Position numbers and translations under genes: made by a program. The notes under the pieces were generated by a model that saw nothing but the letters and a program-made list of their open reading frames with translations, did not search any database and was not told the origin of the DNA. From contig JBATUR010000020.1 of NCBI GenBank assembly GCA_049671305.1, positions 1 to 64,000 of the forward strand: a DNA stretch of 64,000 nt, written 5' to 3'. Shown here in pieces: positions 1 to 7,787 of the stretch. This DNA is from CADCTM01 sp049671305 (GTDB lineage: Bacteria; Cyanobacteriota; Cyanobacteriia; Cyanobacteriales; Coleofasciculaceae). Numbering within the stretch: position 1 is the first letter of the stretch; every line of letters begins with the position of its first letter.

Positions 1-228
1 GCAGAAAATGAAGCTTTTGGCAAGCGTTGTCGAGAGATTTTTGACCGAGTTTACCCGGAATTAGTTAAGGAGCATTATGATTGGGCAATTATCATTGAAC
101 CAGACAGTGGAGATTATTTTATTGATCCTAATGAAGAAATTGCCTCCCAAAAAGCTCATCAAAAGTATCCCAAAGCAATCATGCTGAGAATGCGCTTGAA
201 TGAAACTGGTACTTGCGGCAGAATATGA
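1..228 (+). CDS. C-terminal part of a small conserved hypothetical protein (5' end outside window)
   Basis: An open frame runs from the first base to a TGA at 226-228, giving 75 residues with no start codon inside the window before useful sequence begins. The tail is charged and aromatic, with EHYDWAIIIEPDSGDYFIDP in its middle, and reads like a complete C-terminus. The next gene begins with an ATG that overlaps this stop in an ATGA arrangement, so the two are probably translated together. From memory, small proteins of this kind sit next to aspartic-protease-like genes in several cyanobacteria. I know of no function. Confidence 0.6.
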   Translation, partial: AENEAFGKRCREIFDRVYPELVKEHYDWAIIIEPDSGDYFIDPNEEIASQKAHQKYPKAIMLRMRLNETGTCGRI

Positions 229-593
229 TGCAAGGCTATTTTGGTGATAATGGTGAGCTATTTTTTGAGATTGAACTCACGGCTATTGATGGTTCCGTTG
301 TTATAGTTGATGCGTTGCTGGATACAGGCTTTACTGACTGGCTAGCGATGGACACTCAGGAGGTAGATAGTTTGGGATGGTTATTAATTGATAAAAAGCA
401 AATGCAGACAGCACGAGGTGAGAAAACGTTTAATCTTTACCAAGGTACTGTTAGCTTTGATGGTCAAGAATTGACTATTCCTGTCTTGGGTGGTGCAGAA
501 ATTACGGAAGTTTTGCTCGGTTTACGTTGGCTAGAAAATCGGCGGTTAGTAGTAGAGAGGAAAGCGGGTTTGCTAACCTTGAGCAATGATTAA
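225..593 (+). CDS. Retropepsin-like aspartic protease family protein (small, single domain)
   Basis: This 122-residue protein carries the aspartic protease signature Asp-Thr-Gly at residues 33-35, in the context VDALLDTGFTDWL. A conserved ILG/LLGLRWL-type segment near the C-terminus matches single-domain retropepsin-like proteins, which dimerise to form the active site. A TTG start at 213 is possible, but ATG 225 overlaps the upstream TGA by four bases and gives the usual length. The gene is likely translationally coupled to its neighbour. No signal peptide or membrane segment is visible. The substrate is unknown; family membership is fairly secure, activity is not. Confidence 0.7.
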   Translation: MMQGYFGDNGELFFEIELTAIDGSVVIVDALLDTGFTDWLAMDTQEVDSLGWLLIDKKQMQTARGEKTFNLYQGTVSFDGQELTIPVLGGAEITEVLLGLRWLENRRLVVERKAGLLTLSND

Positions 594-601
594 TAAAAGC
601 G

Positions 602-739
602 ATGTGGTAGTTGGTATTATGGGCAGATAGACCCTGGCGCTGAAACTGCTATAAATATTGCCTTCAAGATATTAATCCAGAGGCGGCGAAGGAATTTGTC
701 CGGTTGTATATATGGGAAATGGTGGAAGACGAAGAATAG
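602..739 (+). pseudogene. Possible decayed gene remnant
   Basis: One frame across this intergenic stretch reads as sensible protein except for internal stops. After a TAG at 608-610 it gives LVLWADRPWR, then a TGA where Trp would be one base change away, then a coherent tail that includes NPEAAKEFVRLYIWEMVEDE and ends at TAG 737-739. The tail has the composition of a real protein, but I cannot name the family. It could also be chance, since the stretch is only 46 codons long. Confidence 0.3.
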
Positions 740-856
740 TTGTTTATGTGAGTGAAAAAGGCGATCGTACTTTACCATATCAAGTCAGCCAAAGGTTTCT
801 TGCAATGGGAAATTTAGATAGTTTAAAGTTAAGAGGAAAAAAGAAAAATTACAGCA

Positions 857-1105
857 ATGAGCAAAGTAGTAACGGTTGTATTTGATGGGCAAGTTTTGCG
901 CCCAAATGTACCTCTTGATCTTGAACCTGGCAAGCGTTATGTTATTACGATTGAGGCAGAACCTGCGATCGCTACCGAGGATGCTTGGGATGTGCTAGAG
1001 GCTTTAGCTGGAACTGTTGAAGCACCATCAGATTGGTCTAGTGAACATGACCATTATTTGTATGGCACACCGAAACGTCAGCCTAAAGTAGATCATGAAT
1101 CGTGA
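857..1105 (+). CDS. AF2212/DUF104-like antitoxin of a PIN toxin pair
   Basis: This 82-residue protein begins MSKVVTVVFDGQVLRPNVPL, which fits the short beta-rich antitoxins of the AF2212/DUF104 type that partner PIN-domain toxins. The C-terminal half is acidic and probably binds the toxin. The downstream toxin start at 1095 overlaps this gene by 11 bases, the usual tight coupling of such pairs. The antitoxin is intact although the toxin is interrupted. Expected role: bind and neutralise the toxin and repress the operon. Confidence 0.7.
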   Translation: MSKVVTVVFDGQVLRPNVPLDLEPGKRYVITIEAEPAIATEDAWDVLEALAGTVEAPSDWSSEHDHYLYGTPKRQPKVDHES

Positions 1106-1511
1106 TCGGCTATTGTTGGATACAGTTTTTATTGAAGCTTTGCTTAACCGACGCTATTAGTATCATCAAGAGGCACTAGCTTTGCTGCCACGTGTAAGAA
1201 TTGCTGCTGAGGTATGGGTAACGGAGGCAGTACTTACAGAGGTTGGTAATGCTTTGAGTGCTGTTAATCGCACAGTAGCTGTTCAGTTTATTCAACAATG
1301 TTACAGAACAGCGAATATGCGGATTGTTAGTGTCGATACACCACTTTTAAATCGTGCTTTACAACTTTATCAAGCTCGTTCAGATAAAACATGGGGGCTG
1401 ACTGATTGTATCTCCTTTGTTGTCATGCAGGAACAAGGTTTGATAGATGCTGTAACAGCCGATCAGCACTTTATTCAAGCTGGTTATCGCGCATTGATGC
1501 TTAATAAATAG
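1095..1511 (+). pseudogene. VapC-like PIN-domain toxin interrupted by an in-frame TAG
   Basis: Reading from ATG 1095 gives MNRDRLLLDTVFIEALLNRRY, then TAG at 1158-1160, and the same frame continues without another stop to TAA at 1509-1511. The whole frame has the PIN plan: a first Asp in LLLDTVF, a Glu in WVTEAVLTEVG, an Asp in GLTDCISF and an Asp in AVTADQHF. These are the acidic residues that hold metal in this RNase family. The stop falls about 22 codons in, so the first catalytic Asp would be lost from any product restarted downstream. The toxin is probably dead unless the stop is read through or is a sequencing error. Confidence 0.75.
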
Positions 1512-1550
1512 GTATCGATTGGCACAGAGCGATCGCACCTCAGTTGTGAA

Positions 1551-1586
1551 ATGCGATCGCGAAGCATCCCAAAGGGTTATCGCATT
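1551..1586. repeat. HIP1-containing imperfect hairpin repeat
   Basis: The stretch starts TGCGATCGCGAAGCATCCC and continues through AAAGGGTTATCGCAT. It forms an imperfect inverted repeat with a HIP1 octamer in the left arm. Short hairpins of this kind are scattered through cyanobacterial genomes. It lies between the PIN gene end and the end of the opposing gene at 1612, where it could also act as a weak two-way terminator. Confidence 0.45.
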
Positions 1587-1611
1587 GCAGTCCTATAACA
1601 ACAGACAAAGC

Positions 1612-1947
1612 TTATCTGAATCCAAATAATTTCTTAGCTGACTCGACAACCCAACCTGGCGTTTGTCCACGTCCATGAGCTGCAATTCGACCGTTGATTT
1701 TGACTTCCCATTTACTATCTGAAAACGCCAAAGTAGGGTCTGCACTATAGTCGCCAAAGTAAAACTTTTTGCCGTTAAGTTCAAAGTAAATTCCTGTAGG
1801 CATAGGAATCCAATCTCCAATTCCTTTGGCTGTAGCTGGCTGAATGTTACCCAAAGGAGCAACTACCATTGCACTGCCTAGCGCCAAGGAACTGGAAAAA
1901 AGTAGAACAATTGAAATGAAAAAAGAAGTGGTTTTAGAGCGAGTCAT
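1612..1947 (-). CDS. Small secreted hypothetical protein
   Basis: Starting at ATG 1947, the protein is 111 residues and begins with a classic signal peptide: MTRSKTT, a hydrophobic core (FFISIVLLFSSSLALGSA) and an Ala-rich cleavage region. An in-frame start at 1989 would add 14 residues in front. The 1947 start is preferred because AGGA lies about 10 bases upstream and the signal peptide then begins normally. The mature part has a repeated aromatic pattern (GIYFELNGKKFYFGDYS) and no family I recognise. It is transcribed away from the STAND gene, with the TAGCTCA repeats between them. Likely periplasmic or exported. Confidence 0.6.
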   Translation of the reverse strand: MTRSKTTSFFISIVLLFSSSLALGSAMVVAPLGNIQPATAKGIGDWIPMPTGIYFELNGKKFYFGDYSADPTLAFSDSKWEVKINGRIAAHGRGQTPGWVVESAKKLFGFR

Positions 1948-2006
1948 AGTTGAAAGTCCTGGTTGTTTTCTACTCTTCAACAATCGCATCTCGCTTATAG
2001 GTTTAG

Positions 2007-2092
2007 TAGCTCACTTTAGCTCGATGTTTTAGCTCAATCTTTTAGCTCAGTTGGCTTTTTAGCTCATTACCCTATTTGGAAAAGTGAGCTAA
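2007..2092. repeat. Cluster of TAGCTCA repeats between divergent genes
   Basis: Five direct copies of TAGCTCA (one reads TAGCTCG) begin at 2007, 2017, 2030, 2043 and 2060, most preceded by a run of T. An inverted copy, TGAGCTA, lies at 2086-2092. The cluster fills the gap between the starts of the secreted protein (1947, minus) and the STAND ATPase (2123, plus). The layout resembles a multi-site operator. No known regulator's consensus is matched. Confidence 0.7.
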
Positions 2093-2122
2093 AATCCAAA
2101 ATAACCAGTATTCAAAGCCATT

Positions 2123-4438
2123 ATGACGAAAGCATCTGCACAGGGTTTGGAGAGAGTTGAAGATGCCAGAAAAGACAAGGAATGGCAATGTCAGGATGCG
2201 CGTTGGTATATGGCTGCTGCGGTTTCACTTTCTGTTTTAAAGCGGTTTAGAGCAGGCGAGTCAGTTGGAAAAGACGCTTTCATTGCCATCTGCAAAGCTG
2301 TAGGGATAGATAATTGGCAAGAGATTGCTGATGATATTCAGGAAACAGAATTACCGATTTCTTCTAGTTCAACTGAATTGCCAACAATAGATCCCAACTT
2401 TGTAGGACGAGAAAATGCGATCGCACATCTCAACACCCTCGTCAGTCAAGGGGCAAAATTAATTGTTATCCAAAGTCCTGGCGGTGTTGGCAAGACAACA
2501 TTGGCAAAGAAGTATCTCAAGGAAAAATTTGGTGATTTAGTAATAGAATTTCCTATTGCTAAGGAAACCAAGGATATTGCATCTGTTGAAAGTCTGATAG
2601 AGGAGCGATTACGGCAACTTGGCGAGGAACCAGGAAGGGAGTTTTTTGTATCACTAGAAAGGCTGAAGCAGAAGCTCCAAACTCAAACAATGGGCGTATT
2701 AATTGATAATTTTGAACCTGCACTTGATGGAATAGGAAAGATTGTTGAACCCCACCGCCGTTATCTGGAATTGCTGCGAATATTAGCTCGCCCTACGGTA
2801 AAATCAGTGACGTTAATTACTAGCCGTGAACTTCTGTTTGAAGGTGTTAATTTAACGAATTATACACTGCCGAGTTTGAGTGAGCAAGCATGGGGAGAGT
2901 TTTTTAATAACCGTGGCATAAATACTGAGACTCCGGCTTTATTTGAAATTCATCAAGCTTTTGGAGGTAATGCCCTGGCAATGAAAATTCTCTGCGATCC
3001 AATTCAGAGATACTTTAATGGTGATATTACGGCTTACTGGCAGGAAAATAAAAGCGGAAATGATTTATTAGTTGAATTAGCTGTAGAAAATTTGATTAAA
3101 GAGCAGTTCAACCGTCTTCAACAAGTTTACCCAGAAGCTTATCGGCTCCTTTACCGATTAGGATGTTATCGCTATCAAGATGTAGCTAGAGTCCCTATTG
3201 AGGGGCTTTTTTGTTTGCTTTGGGATGTTCCAGAATCACAACGTCGCCGGGTGATTGGCTCGTTGCGTGATTTGGCTTTAATTGAGTTTTACAATGATGA
3301 ATATTACCTGCATCCAGTAATTAGAGCAGAGGCGATAAGTAGGCTAAGGGAAAGTGAAGATTGGAAGAAAACAAATTGTAATGCTGCTGAATTTTGGACG
3401 GATAGTGTTAAGACAGTTGAAACGATAAAAGATGCCCTGAGAGCTTTTGAGGCTTATTATCATTATGTAGAGATTAAGGACTTTGATAAAGGGGGAAATG
3501 TCATTCTTAAAAGGAGAGATACGCTTTTATTAGAAGGTGACAGGCTTGGACGCTCATTTTATCGGCTCGGTCTACTGCAACAAATGATTTCGGCAATCAC
3601 TTTAATAGTAAGCAAAATTAATTTTGGAGCTAGCTTGGGTGTACTTTATGGTATTTTGGGAGTTTTATATCGGGTAACTGGGAAAGTTAATCAATCTCTT
3701 GAATGCCATAAAAAAGTAGAATTCATTGCCACTGAGTACCTAAGATCAGTATCACCAATAGAAGATACAGAATTATCTAACTTAGATTTAGAATTATTAG
3801 AATTATCTGACTTAAATGCTCTGTTAAATATTGGCATAAGTCAAATTGATTTATGGGAACTTGAAGCAGCAGAAATAACTTTTACAAAACTCCAGTTAAT
3901 CGCTTTGAAAAAAGGTCTTTTCAGAGTATCAATAGAAATTGGTTTAGGTTTTGTCAAAAGTTGTCTTAAATTTGAACAGCAAGCTTGGGAATTGGCAGAA
4001 AATGTCTCCTCTAAGATTAATGAAGAGTCATCTTTACTTACAGGCTACAGATTATTTTTTCTTGGCTTGACTTATAAAAACTTGGGCAATATAGAAAAAG
4101 CTTTTGAAATATATCACCTTGCATATTTCATCGAGCAAGATAGTTTTAATCTTCAAGTGAAGGGAAAGATATTATACGGTATAGCAGAACTTCATCAAGA
4201 ACAGAGAGAATTTGAAACCGCACTGTCCCATCATTCAGAAGCAATAGAACTTCTAGAGAAAATTGGTGCTAAATGTGACCTTGCCGAAGCTTACTATCAA
4301 CAAGGATTAACCTATCAAAAGATGAGTGAAGTCAAGAATAGTCAGGAAAACTTTGATAAAGCAATTCAACTCTTTAGCGAAATGGAAGCACCTAAGCAAA
4401 TAGAGAAAGTGCGACAGGCGATAGTAAGTAGAGAATGA
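2123..4438 (+). CDS. NB-ARC (STAND) ATPase with N-terminal cyanobacterial HTH-like domain and C-terminal TPR-like repeats
   Basis: This is a 771-residue protein. Residues 1-75 (MTKASAQGLERV onward) match a small helical domain, HTH-like in appearance, found at the front of many cyanobacterial STAND proteins. Residues 92-400 form the NTPase: FVGRE at 93-97, Walker A SPGGVGKTT at 118-126, and Walker B-like VLIDNFE at 192-198. The region from about 500 is helical, with TPR-like units near the end (residues 680-760). STAND proteins act as switches that oligomerise on sensing a trigger, in regulation or in antiphage defence. No effector enzyme domain is visible, so the output is unknown. The start is preceded by the TAGCTCA cluster. 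Confidence 0.8.
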   Translation: MTKASAQGLERVEDARKDKEWQCQDARWYMAAAVSLSVLKRFRAGESVGKDAFIAICKAVGIDNWQEIADDIQETELPISSSSTELPTIDPNFVGRENAIAHLNTLVSQGAKLIVIQSPGGVGKTTLAKKYLKEKFGDLVIEFPIAKETKDIASVESLIEERLRQLGEEPGREFFVSLERLKQKLQTQTMGVLIDNFEPALDGIGKIVEPHRRYLELLRILARPTVKSVTLITSRELLFEGVNLTNYTLPSLSEQAWGEFFNNRGINTETPALFEIHQAFGGNALAMKILCDPIQRYFNGDITAYWQENKSGNDLLVELAVENLIKEQFNRLQQVYPEAYRLLYRLGCYRYQDVARVPIEGLFCLLWDVPESQRRRVIGSLRDLALIEFYNDEYYLHPVIRAEAISRLRESEDWKKTNCNAAEFWTDSVKTVETIKDALRAFEAYYHYVEIKDFDKGGNVILKRRDTLLLEGDRLGRSFYRLGLLQQMISAITLIVSKINFGASLGVLYGILGVLYRVTGKVNQSLECHKKVEFIATEYLRSVSPIEDTELSNLDLELLELSDLNALLNIGISQIDLWELEAAEITFTKLQLIALKKGLFRVSIEIGLGFVKSCLKFEQQAWELAENVSSKINEESSLLTGYRLFFLGLTYKNLGNIEKAFEIYHLAYFIEQDSFNLQVKGKILYGIAELHQEQREFETALSHHSEAIELLEKIGAKCDLAEAYYQQGLTYQKMSEVKNSQENFDKAIQLFSEMEAPKQIEKVRQAIVSRE

Positions 4439-4569
4439 ATTGAACGAAGTATTAGTTCTTACCATAGCTACTGCTATATCCATAAAATACAAGCTAAAAT
4501 CGACAGAACCCAATTCAGAAAATACATATTTAATTTTCAATACTACAAAGATTCGGTAAAATAATCACA

Positions 4570-5361
4570 ATGAACGAGCTAGAGCAATATTACCGAATAC
4601 TAGGACTTGAGCCAGGAGCATCACTTGACGAAGTGAACCAGGCATACAAAGACTTGGCTTTTATTTGGCATCCCGATCGCGTTCCTGAAGATAATCTAAG
4701 ATTACGCCAAAAAGCAGAGGACAAACTCAAAGAAATTAATCAAGCACGTGATCAATTACGCTCACAACAACGTAGCCAAAAGTCACAGACGACTCAAGAA
4801 ACGCGATCGCAAAGCGGAGGCTATGGCTCATCGCAAGGCGGAGCTTATGGCTCGTCGCAAAGCGGAGGCTATGGCTCATCGCAAGGCGGAGCTTATGGCT
4901 CATCGCAACAACCACCCCAAACACGCCCATACACCGAGCCAAAACGACCTCAATATCAATCTTATCCAAAATCTGAATACAAGCCGCCTACGCACCATCC
5001 TGACTTGAGTGGAGCCGACTATCGAGGCGCAGACTTAAAAGAAAAAGACTTCTCAAGCAGAAACCTCAGCCATGCCAATTTTAGTGATGCCAACCTCAGT
5101 GATGCTTTTATGCATAAAGTTAATTTGCAAGAAGCTAACTTGGAACGTGCTAACTTATTTAGAGCTAACCTTTTTCAGGCTAACCTAACTAACGCCTGCT
5201 TGCGCGAAGCTAACTTAATTGGTGCAGACTTGAGTGGTGCAGACTTGAGTGGTGCAGACTTGAGTGGTGCGAAAATTGGCACAAAAGACCGAATTTTAGT
5301 TAAATTAACTGGTGCTATCTTAAGCAAAACCATTCTGCCAGATGGCACAATTCATGCATAA
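4570..5361 (+). CDS. J-domain protein with Gly/Ser/Tyr/Gln-rich linker and C-terminal pentapeptide repeats
   Basis: A 263-residue protein in three parts. Residues 5-65 are a J domain with the HPD motif (FIWHPDR), which stimulates Hsp70 ATPase. Residues 82-113 are four near-identical 8-residue units of the type SGGYGSSQ or GGAYGSSQ, a low-complexity linker. Residues from about 140 to 240 are pentapeptide repeats (ANLxx/ADLxx), a right-handed beta helix. The architecture is cyanobacterial. It may deliver a client or a location to an Hsp70. A shorter J-domain paralogue lies at 56291. It converges with the zur gene, only three bases apart. Confidence 0.85.
   Translation: MNELEQYYRILGLEPGASLDEVNQAYKDLAFIWHPDRVPEDNLRLRQKAEDKLKEINQARDQLRSQQRSQKSQTTQETRSQSGGYGSSQGGAYGSSQSGGYGSSQGGAYGSSQQPPQTRPYTEPKRPQYQSYPKSEYKPPTHHPDLSGADYRGADLKEKDFSSRNLSHANFSDANLSDAFMHKVNLQEANLERANLFRANLFQANLTNACLREANLIGADLSGADLSGADLSGAKIGTKDRILVKLTGAILSKTILPDGTIHA
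4813..4908 (+). repeat. Four tandem 24-bp units inside the J-domain gene
   Basis: Four consecutive 24-base units start at 4813, 4837, 4861 and 4885. They alternate between two variants, so the true period may be 48 bases. Each encodes eight residues and keeps the frame, so copy number could change without breaking the protein. Confidence 0.85.
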
Positions 5362-5364
5362 GCT

Positions 5365-5763
5365 TTATTGTGCTTCATCAGTGGCTACAGCACAGCGATC
5401 GCACAATCCGAAGAATTCTAAGGTATGATAATAAATCTTGAAGGCATGAGAATCTTGCAACTCAATCTCCAATTGATGCACCGGACACTCATTAATCGGA
5501 ATCGACTGCCCACAATTAAGACAAGTTAGGTGATGTTGATCGCGCTGCACCAAACTATACAGAGATTCACCACTCGCAAGAGTCCGCACTTGGATCACGC
5601 CTTCCAATTTTAACCCTTCCAGGGCGCGATAAACCGTTGCCAAACCCATACTTTGGTCACTGTTGCGTAATTCTACATACAAATCTTGAGCAGAAATCGC
5701 ACGATTTAGGGTTTTGAGCAAATTTAAGATTCGGTCTTGAGAGCGAGTACGTTGGAGTTTCAT
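5365..5763 (-). CDS. zur: Zinc uptake regulator Zur (FurB) of the Fur family
   Basis: This 132-residue protein has the Fur layout: an N-terminal winged helix (ISAQDLYVELR, then GLATVYRALEGL, the recognition helix) and a C-terminal dimerisation domain. It has HH in QRDQHHLTC and two CxxC pairs (CLNC and CDRC) that hold structural zinc. The sequence matches my memory of cyanobacterial FurB/Zur better than FurA or PerR. Zur represses zinc uptake genes when zinc is plentiful. It is transcribed divergently from purS across 88 bases; I could not identify a Zur box there. Confidence 0.85.
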   Translation of the reverse strand: MKLQRTRSQDRILNLLKTLNRAISAQDLYVELRNSDQSMGLATVYRALEGLKLEGVIQVRTLASGESLYSLVQRDQHHLTCLNCGQSIPINECPVHQLEIELQDSHAFKIYYHTLEFFGLCDRCAVATDEAQ

Positions 5764-5851
5764 GGAAAATATCTTAATCTAAAAGCAAAATTAGCGTTTT
5801 TGGGGCAGTTTAGTTCAAACTTAAAAAATAGACTTTCTGACAATATAGAGG

Positions 5852-6139
5852 ATGCCAGTGATTCATAAATATCAGGCTCGCATATATGTGACGCTTCGAC
5901 CATCAGTTTTAGATCCTGCCGGTGTGGCAGTTGAGTCGGGTTTGAAGCAATTAGGCTATAAAGACGTTGAGCAAGTGCGTATTGGCAAGTATATTGAGCT
6001 GATGATCTGTGCTGGCAATGAAGACAAGGCAAGAGAACAATTAGATCAAATTTGTGATCGGTTGTTAGCAAATCCTGTCATTGAAAATTATCGCTTTGAT
6101 TTGGTGGAAGTGGCGTCACTAATTGGGGTATCGTCATGA
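5852..6139 (+). CDS. purS: Phosphoribosylformylglycinamidine synthase subunit PurS
   Basis: The 95-residue protein carries the PurS pattern YQARIYVTLRPSVLDPAG followed by GYKDVEQVRIGKYIEL. PurS is the small subunit that joins PurL and PurQ into the complex making formylglycinamidine ribonucleotide, the fourth step of purine synthesis. Its TGA overlaps the purQ ATG by four bases. The purL subunit is not in this window. Confidence 0.95.
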   Translation: MPVIHKYQARIYVTLRPSVLDPAGVAVESGLKQLGYKDVEQVRIGKYIELMICAGNEDKAREQLDQICDRLLANPVIENYRFDLVEVASLIGVSS

Positions 6140-6831
6140 AATTTGGGGTTATCGTTTTTCCTGGCTCAAATTGCGACCGCGATTTAGCTTATGTCACTGC
6201 CAGTTTACTCGATTTACCAACCCGCATGGTTTGGCATGAGGAAACTGATATTAGTGACTTGGATGTTGTGGTAATTCCTGGCGGTTTTAGTTATGGGGAT
6301 TATTTGCGCTGTGGGGCAATAGCTCAATTTTCCCCTGTGATGGCGCAAGTTGTGGAACACGCGAAGCAGGGTAAGTTTGTTTTTGGCATCTGCAACGGTT
6401 TTCAGGTGTTAACGGAAATGGGGTTATTACCTGGTGCATTGATAAGAAATCGCGACTTACATTTTATTTGCGATCGCGTCCCCTTAAAAGTCGAACGAAA
6501 TGACCTTGCTTGGACTTCTGGCTACTCTAAAGGTGAGGTGATTACCCTCCCTATAGCTCATGGAGAAGGCAGCTATTACGCCGATTCTAAGACTTTAAAA
6601 GCTTTGGAAGATCACAATCAAATTCTGTTTCGTTATTGTAGCGCCACAGGTGAAATTAATCAGGCAGCTAATCCTAATGGTTCGGCAAATAATATTGCTG
6701 GAATATGCGATCGAACTGGTAAAATTTTGGGCATGATGCCTCATCCTGAGCGTGCTTGTGACCCACTTTTAGGAGGTACTGATGGCATGAAGTTGTTTAA
6801 GGGTTTGTTGGATATGAGTGTTAAGAACTGA
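6136..6831 (+). CDS. purQ: Phosphoribosylformylglycinamidine synthase subunit PurQ (glutamine amidotransferase)
   Basis: The 231-residue protein is a class I glutamine amidotransferase. Visible landmarks are the N-terminal VIVFPGSNCDRD, the oxyanion region IPGGFSYGDYLRCG, the nucleophile Cys in GICNGFQVL, and the catalytic His and Glu in MMPHPERACDP. It frees ammonia from glutamine and passes it to PurL. Length and motifs are normal. It overlaps purS by four bases, and a hairpin with a T-rich tail follows at 6933. Confidence 0.96.
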   Translation: MKFGVIVFPGSNCDRDLAYVTASLLDLPTRMVWHEETDISDLDVVVIPGGFSYGDYLRCGAIAQFSPVMAQVVEHAKQGKFVFGICNGFQVLTEMGLLPGALIRNRDLHFICDRVPLKVERNDLAWTSGYSKGEVITLPIAHGEGSYYADSKTLKALEDHNQILFRYCSATGEINQAANPNGSANNIAGICDRTGKILGMMPHPERACDPLLGGTDGMKLFKGLLDMSVKN

Positions 6832-6932
6832 GCAAGTGTTGCTTATTTTATAACATTTGTGTTGCTGATAAGTGGTAATTCAAAATTTTTGTGAACTATC
6901 CTCAACCGATTATCCAAATCAAATTAAGCTTT

Positions 6933-6984
6933 AAGTCCGCGCAGGCGGACTTTGTTTTTATAGCTGCGACTTCAGTCGTCGGGT
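6933..6984 (+). terminator. Double hairpin downstream of purQ, probably terminator within a dispersed repeat
   Basis: The first hairpin has an 8-bp stem, AAGTCCGC (6933-6940) and GCGGACTT (6945-6952), a four-base loop, and then TGTTTTTA, a plausible intrinsic terminator for purSQ. A second small hairpin, GCGAC/GTCGT with loop TTCA, follows at 6966-6979. The pair resembles a repeat common in cyanobacterial genomes. Confidence 0.6.
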
Positions 6985-7031
6985 ATTTTATCAACGGTAC
7001 GTCTTGGGAAATCTATTAATCATGCAGACTC

Positions 7032-7769
7032 ATGGAATTTCCGGTATATTTTTGGCTTGGCTCTTGGCGCATTCATCCTCATTTTGTATTTGAGTCGTTG
7101 GCATATGCGATCGCCTTTCGCCTTGCTTTATTTAATGCTCGTAAAGATACAATTGCTCCCACTCAACGAACTTCGGTAATTGTTGGTGGCATGGTTGGGG
7201 CATTAATTGGCGCGAAAGTCTTAGTTTTATTGCAACATATTTATTTAGCTTGGCAAAATTGGCAACAATTTTTATGGCTTATAATTCAGGGTAAAACTGT
7301 AGTTGGCGCAATGCTTGGTGGTTTAATTGGCGTTGAGTTGACGAAAAAAATGATTGGTTTAACTCGCTCAACCGGCGATGCTTTTGTGTATCCTTTAATT
7401 GTGGGAACTGCGATTGGACGAATTGGCTGTTTTTTAACAGGATTAAGCGATCGCACTTATGGCATTGCCACAACCTTACCTTGGGGCGTAGATTTTGGTG
7501 ATGGTATACACCGACATCCTACTCAATTATATGAAATTTTCTTCCTACTGCTATTAATAACTTTTCTAAAATTTCGTAGTAATTATGCTCGGCAGGAGGG
7601 AGACTTATTTAAGTTTTATATGATTGCTTATTTAAGTTTTCGCTTGTTGGTTGATTTTCTTAAACCTGATTTTCATCCCATACTAGGTTTCAGTGCGATT
7701 CAAATTGCTTGTTGCTTAGGGCTTTTGTATTATTTTCGCAGTTTCGCCAAGCTATTTCGCTTTACGTGA
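7032..7769 (+). CDS. Lgt-like membrane transferase (prolipoprotein diacylglyceryl transferase family), non-canonical active site
   Basis: The 245-residue polytopic protein follows the Lgt plan from the N-terminus: LGSWRIHPHF, an internal LGGLIGVEL segment, GRIGCFLTGL, HPTQLYE, and YLSFRLLVDFLKPD near the end. Lgt normally moves diacylglyceryl from phosphatidylglycerol to a lipobox Cys. By eye alignment to E. coli Lgt, Arg143 and Arg239 are kept, but Asn146 is Cys, His103 (in HGG) is Leu, Tyr26 is Phe and Glu243 is Asp. It is therefore probably not the housekeeping Lgt. It is followed by a Tes-like radical SAM gene, which suggests a lipid-modifying role. The start could lie a few codons away. 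Confidence 0.75.
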   Translation: MEFPVYFWLGSWRIHPHFVFESLAYAIAFRLALFNARKDTIAPTQRTSVIVGGMVGALIGAKVLVLLQHIYLAWQNWQQFLWLIIQGKTVVGAMLGGLIGVELTKKMIGLTRSTGDAFVYPLIVGTAIGRIGCFLTGLSDRTYGIATTLPWGVDFGDGIHRHPTQLYEIFFLLLLITFLKFRSNYARQEGDLFKFYMIAYLSFRLLVDFLKPDFHPILGFSAIQIACCLGLLYYFRSFAKLFRFT

Positions 7770-7787
7770 TTTCTTGCGCTTTAATTT

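Noticed and set aside
4736..5008. Two overlapping frames with MAHRKAE or AMSHSLRF repeats
   Set aside because: They are other-frame readings of the 24-bp tandem units in the J-domain gene.
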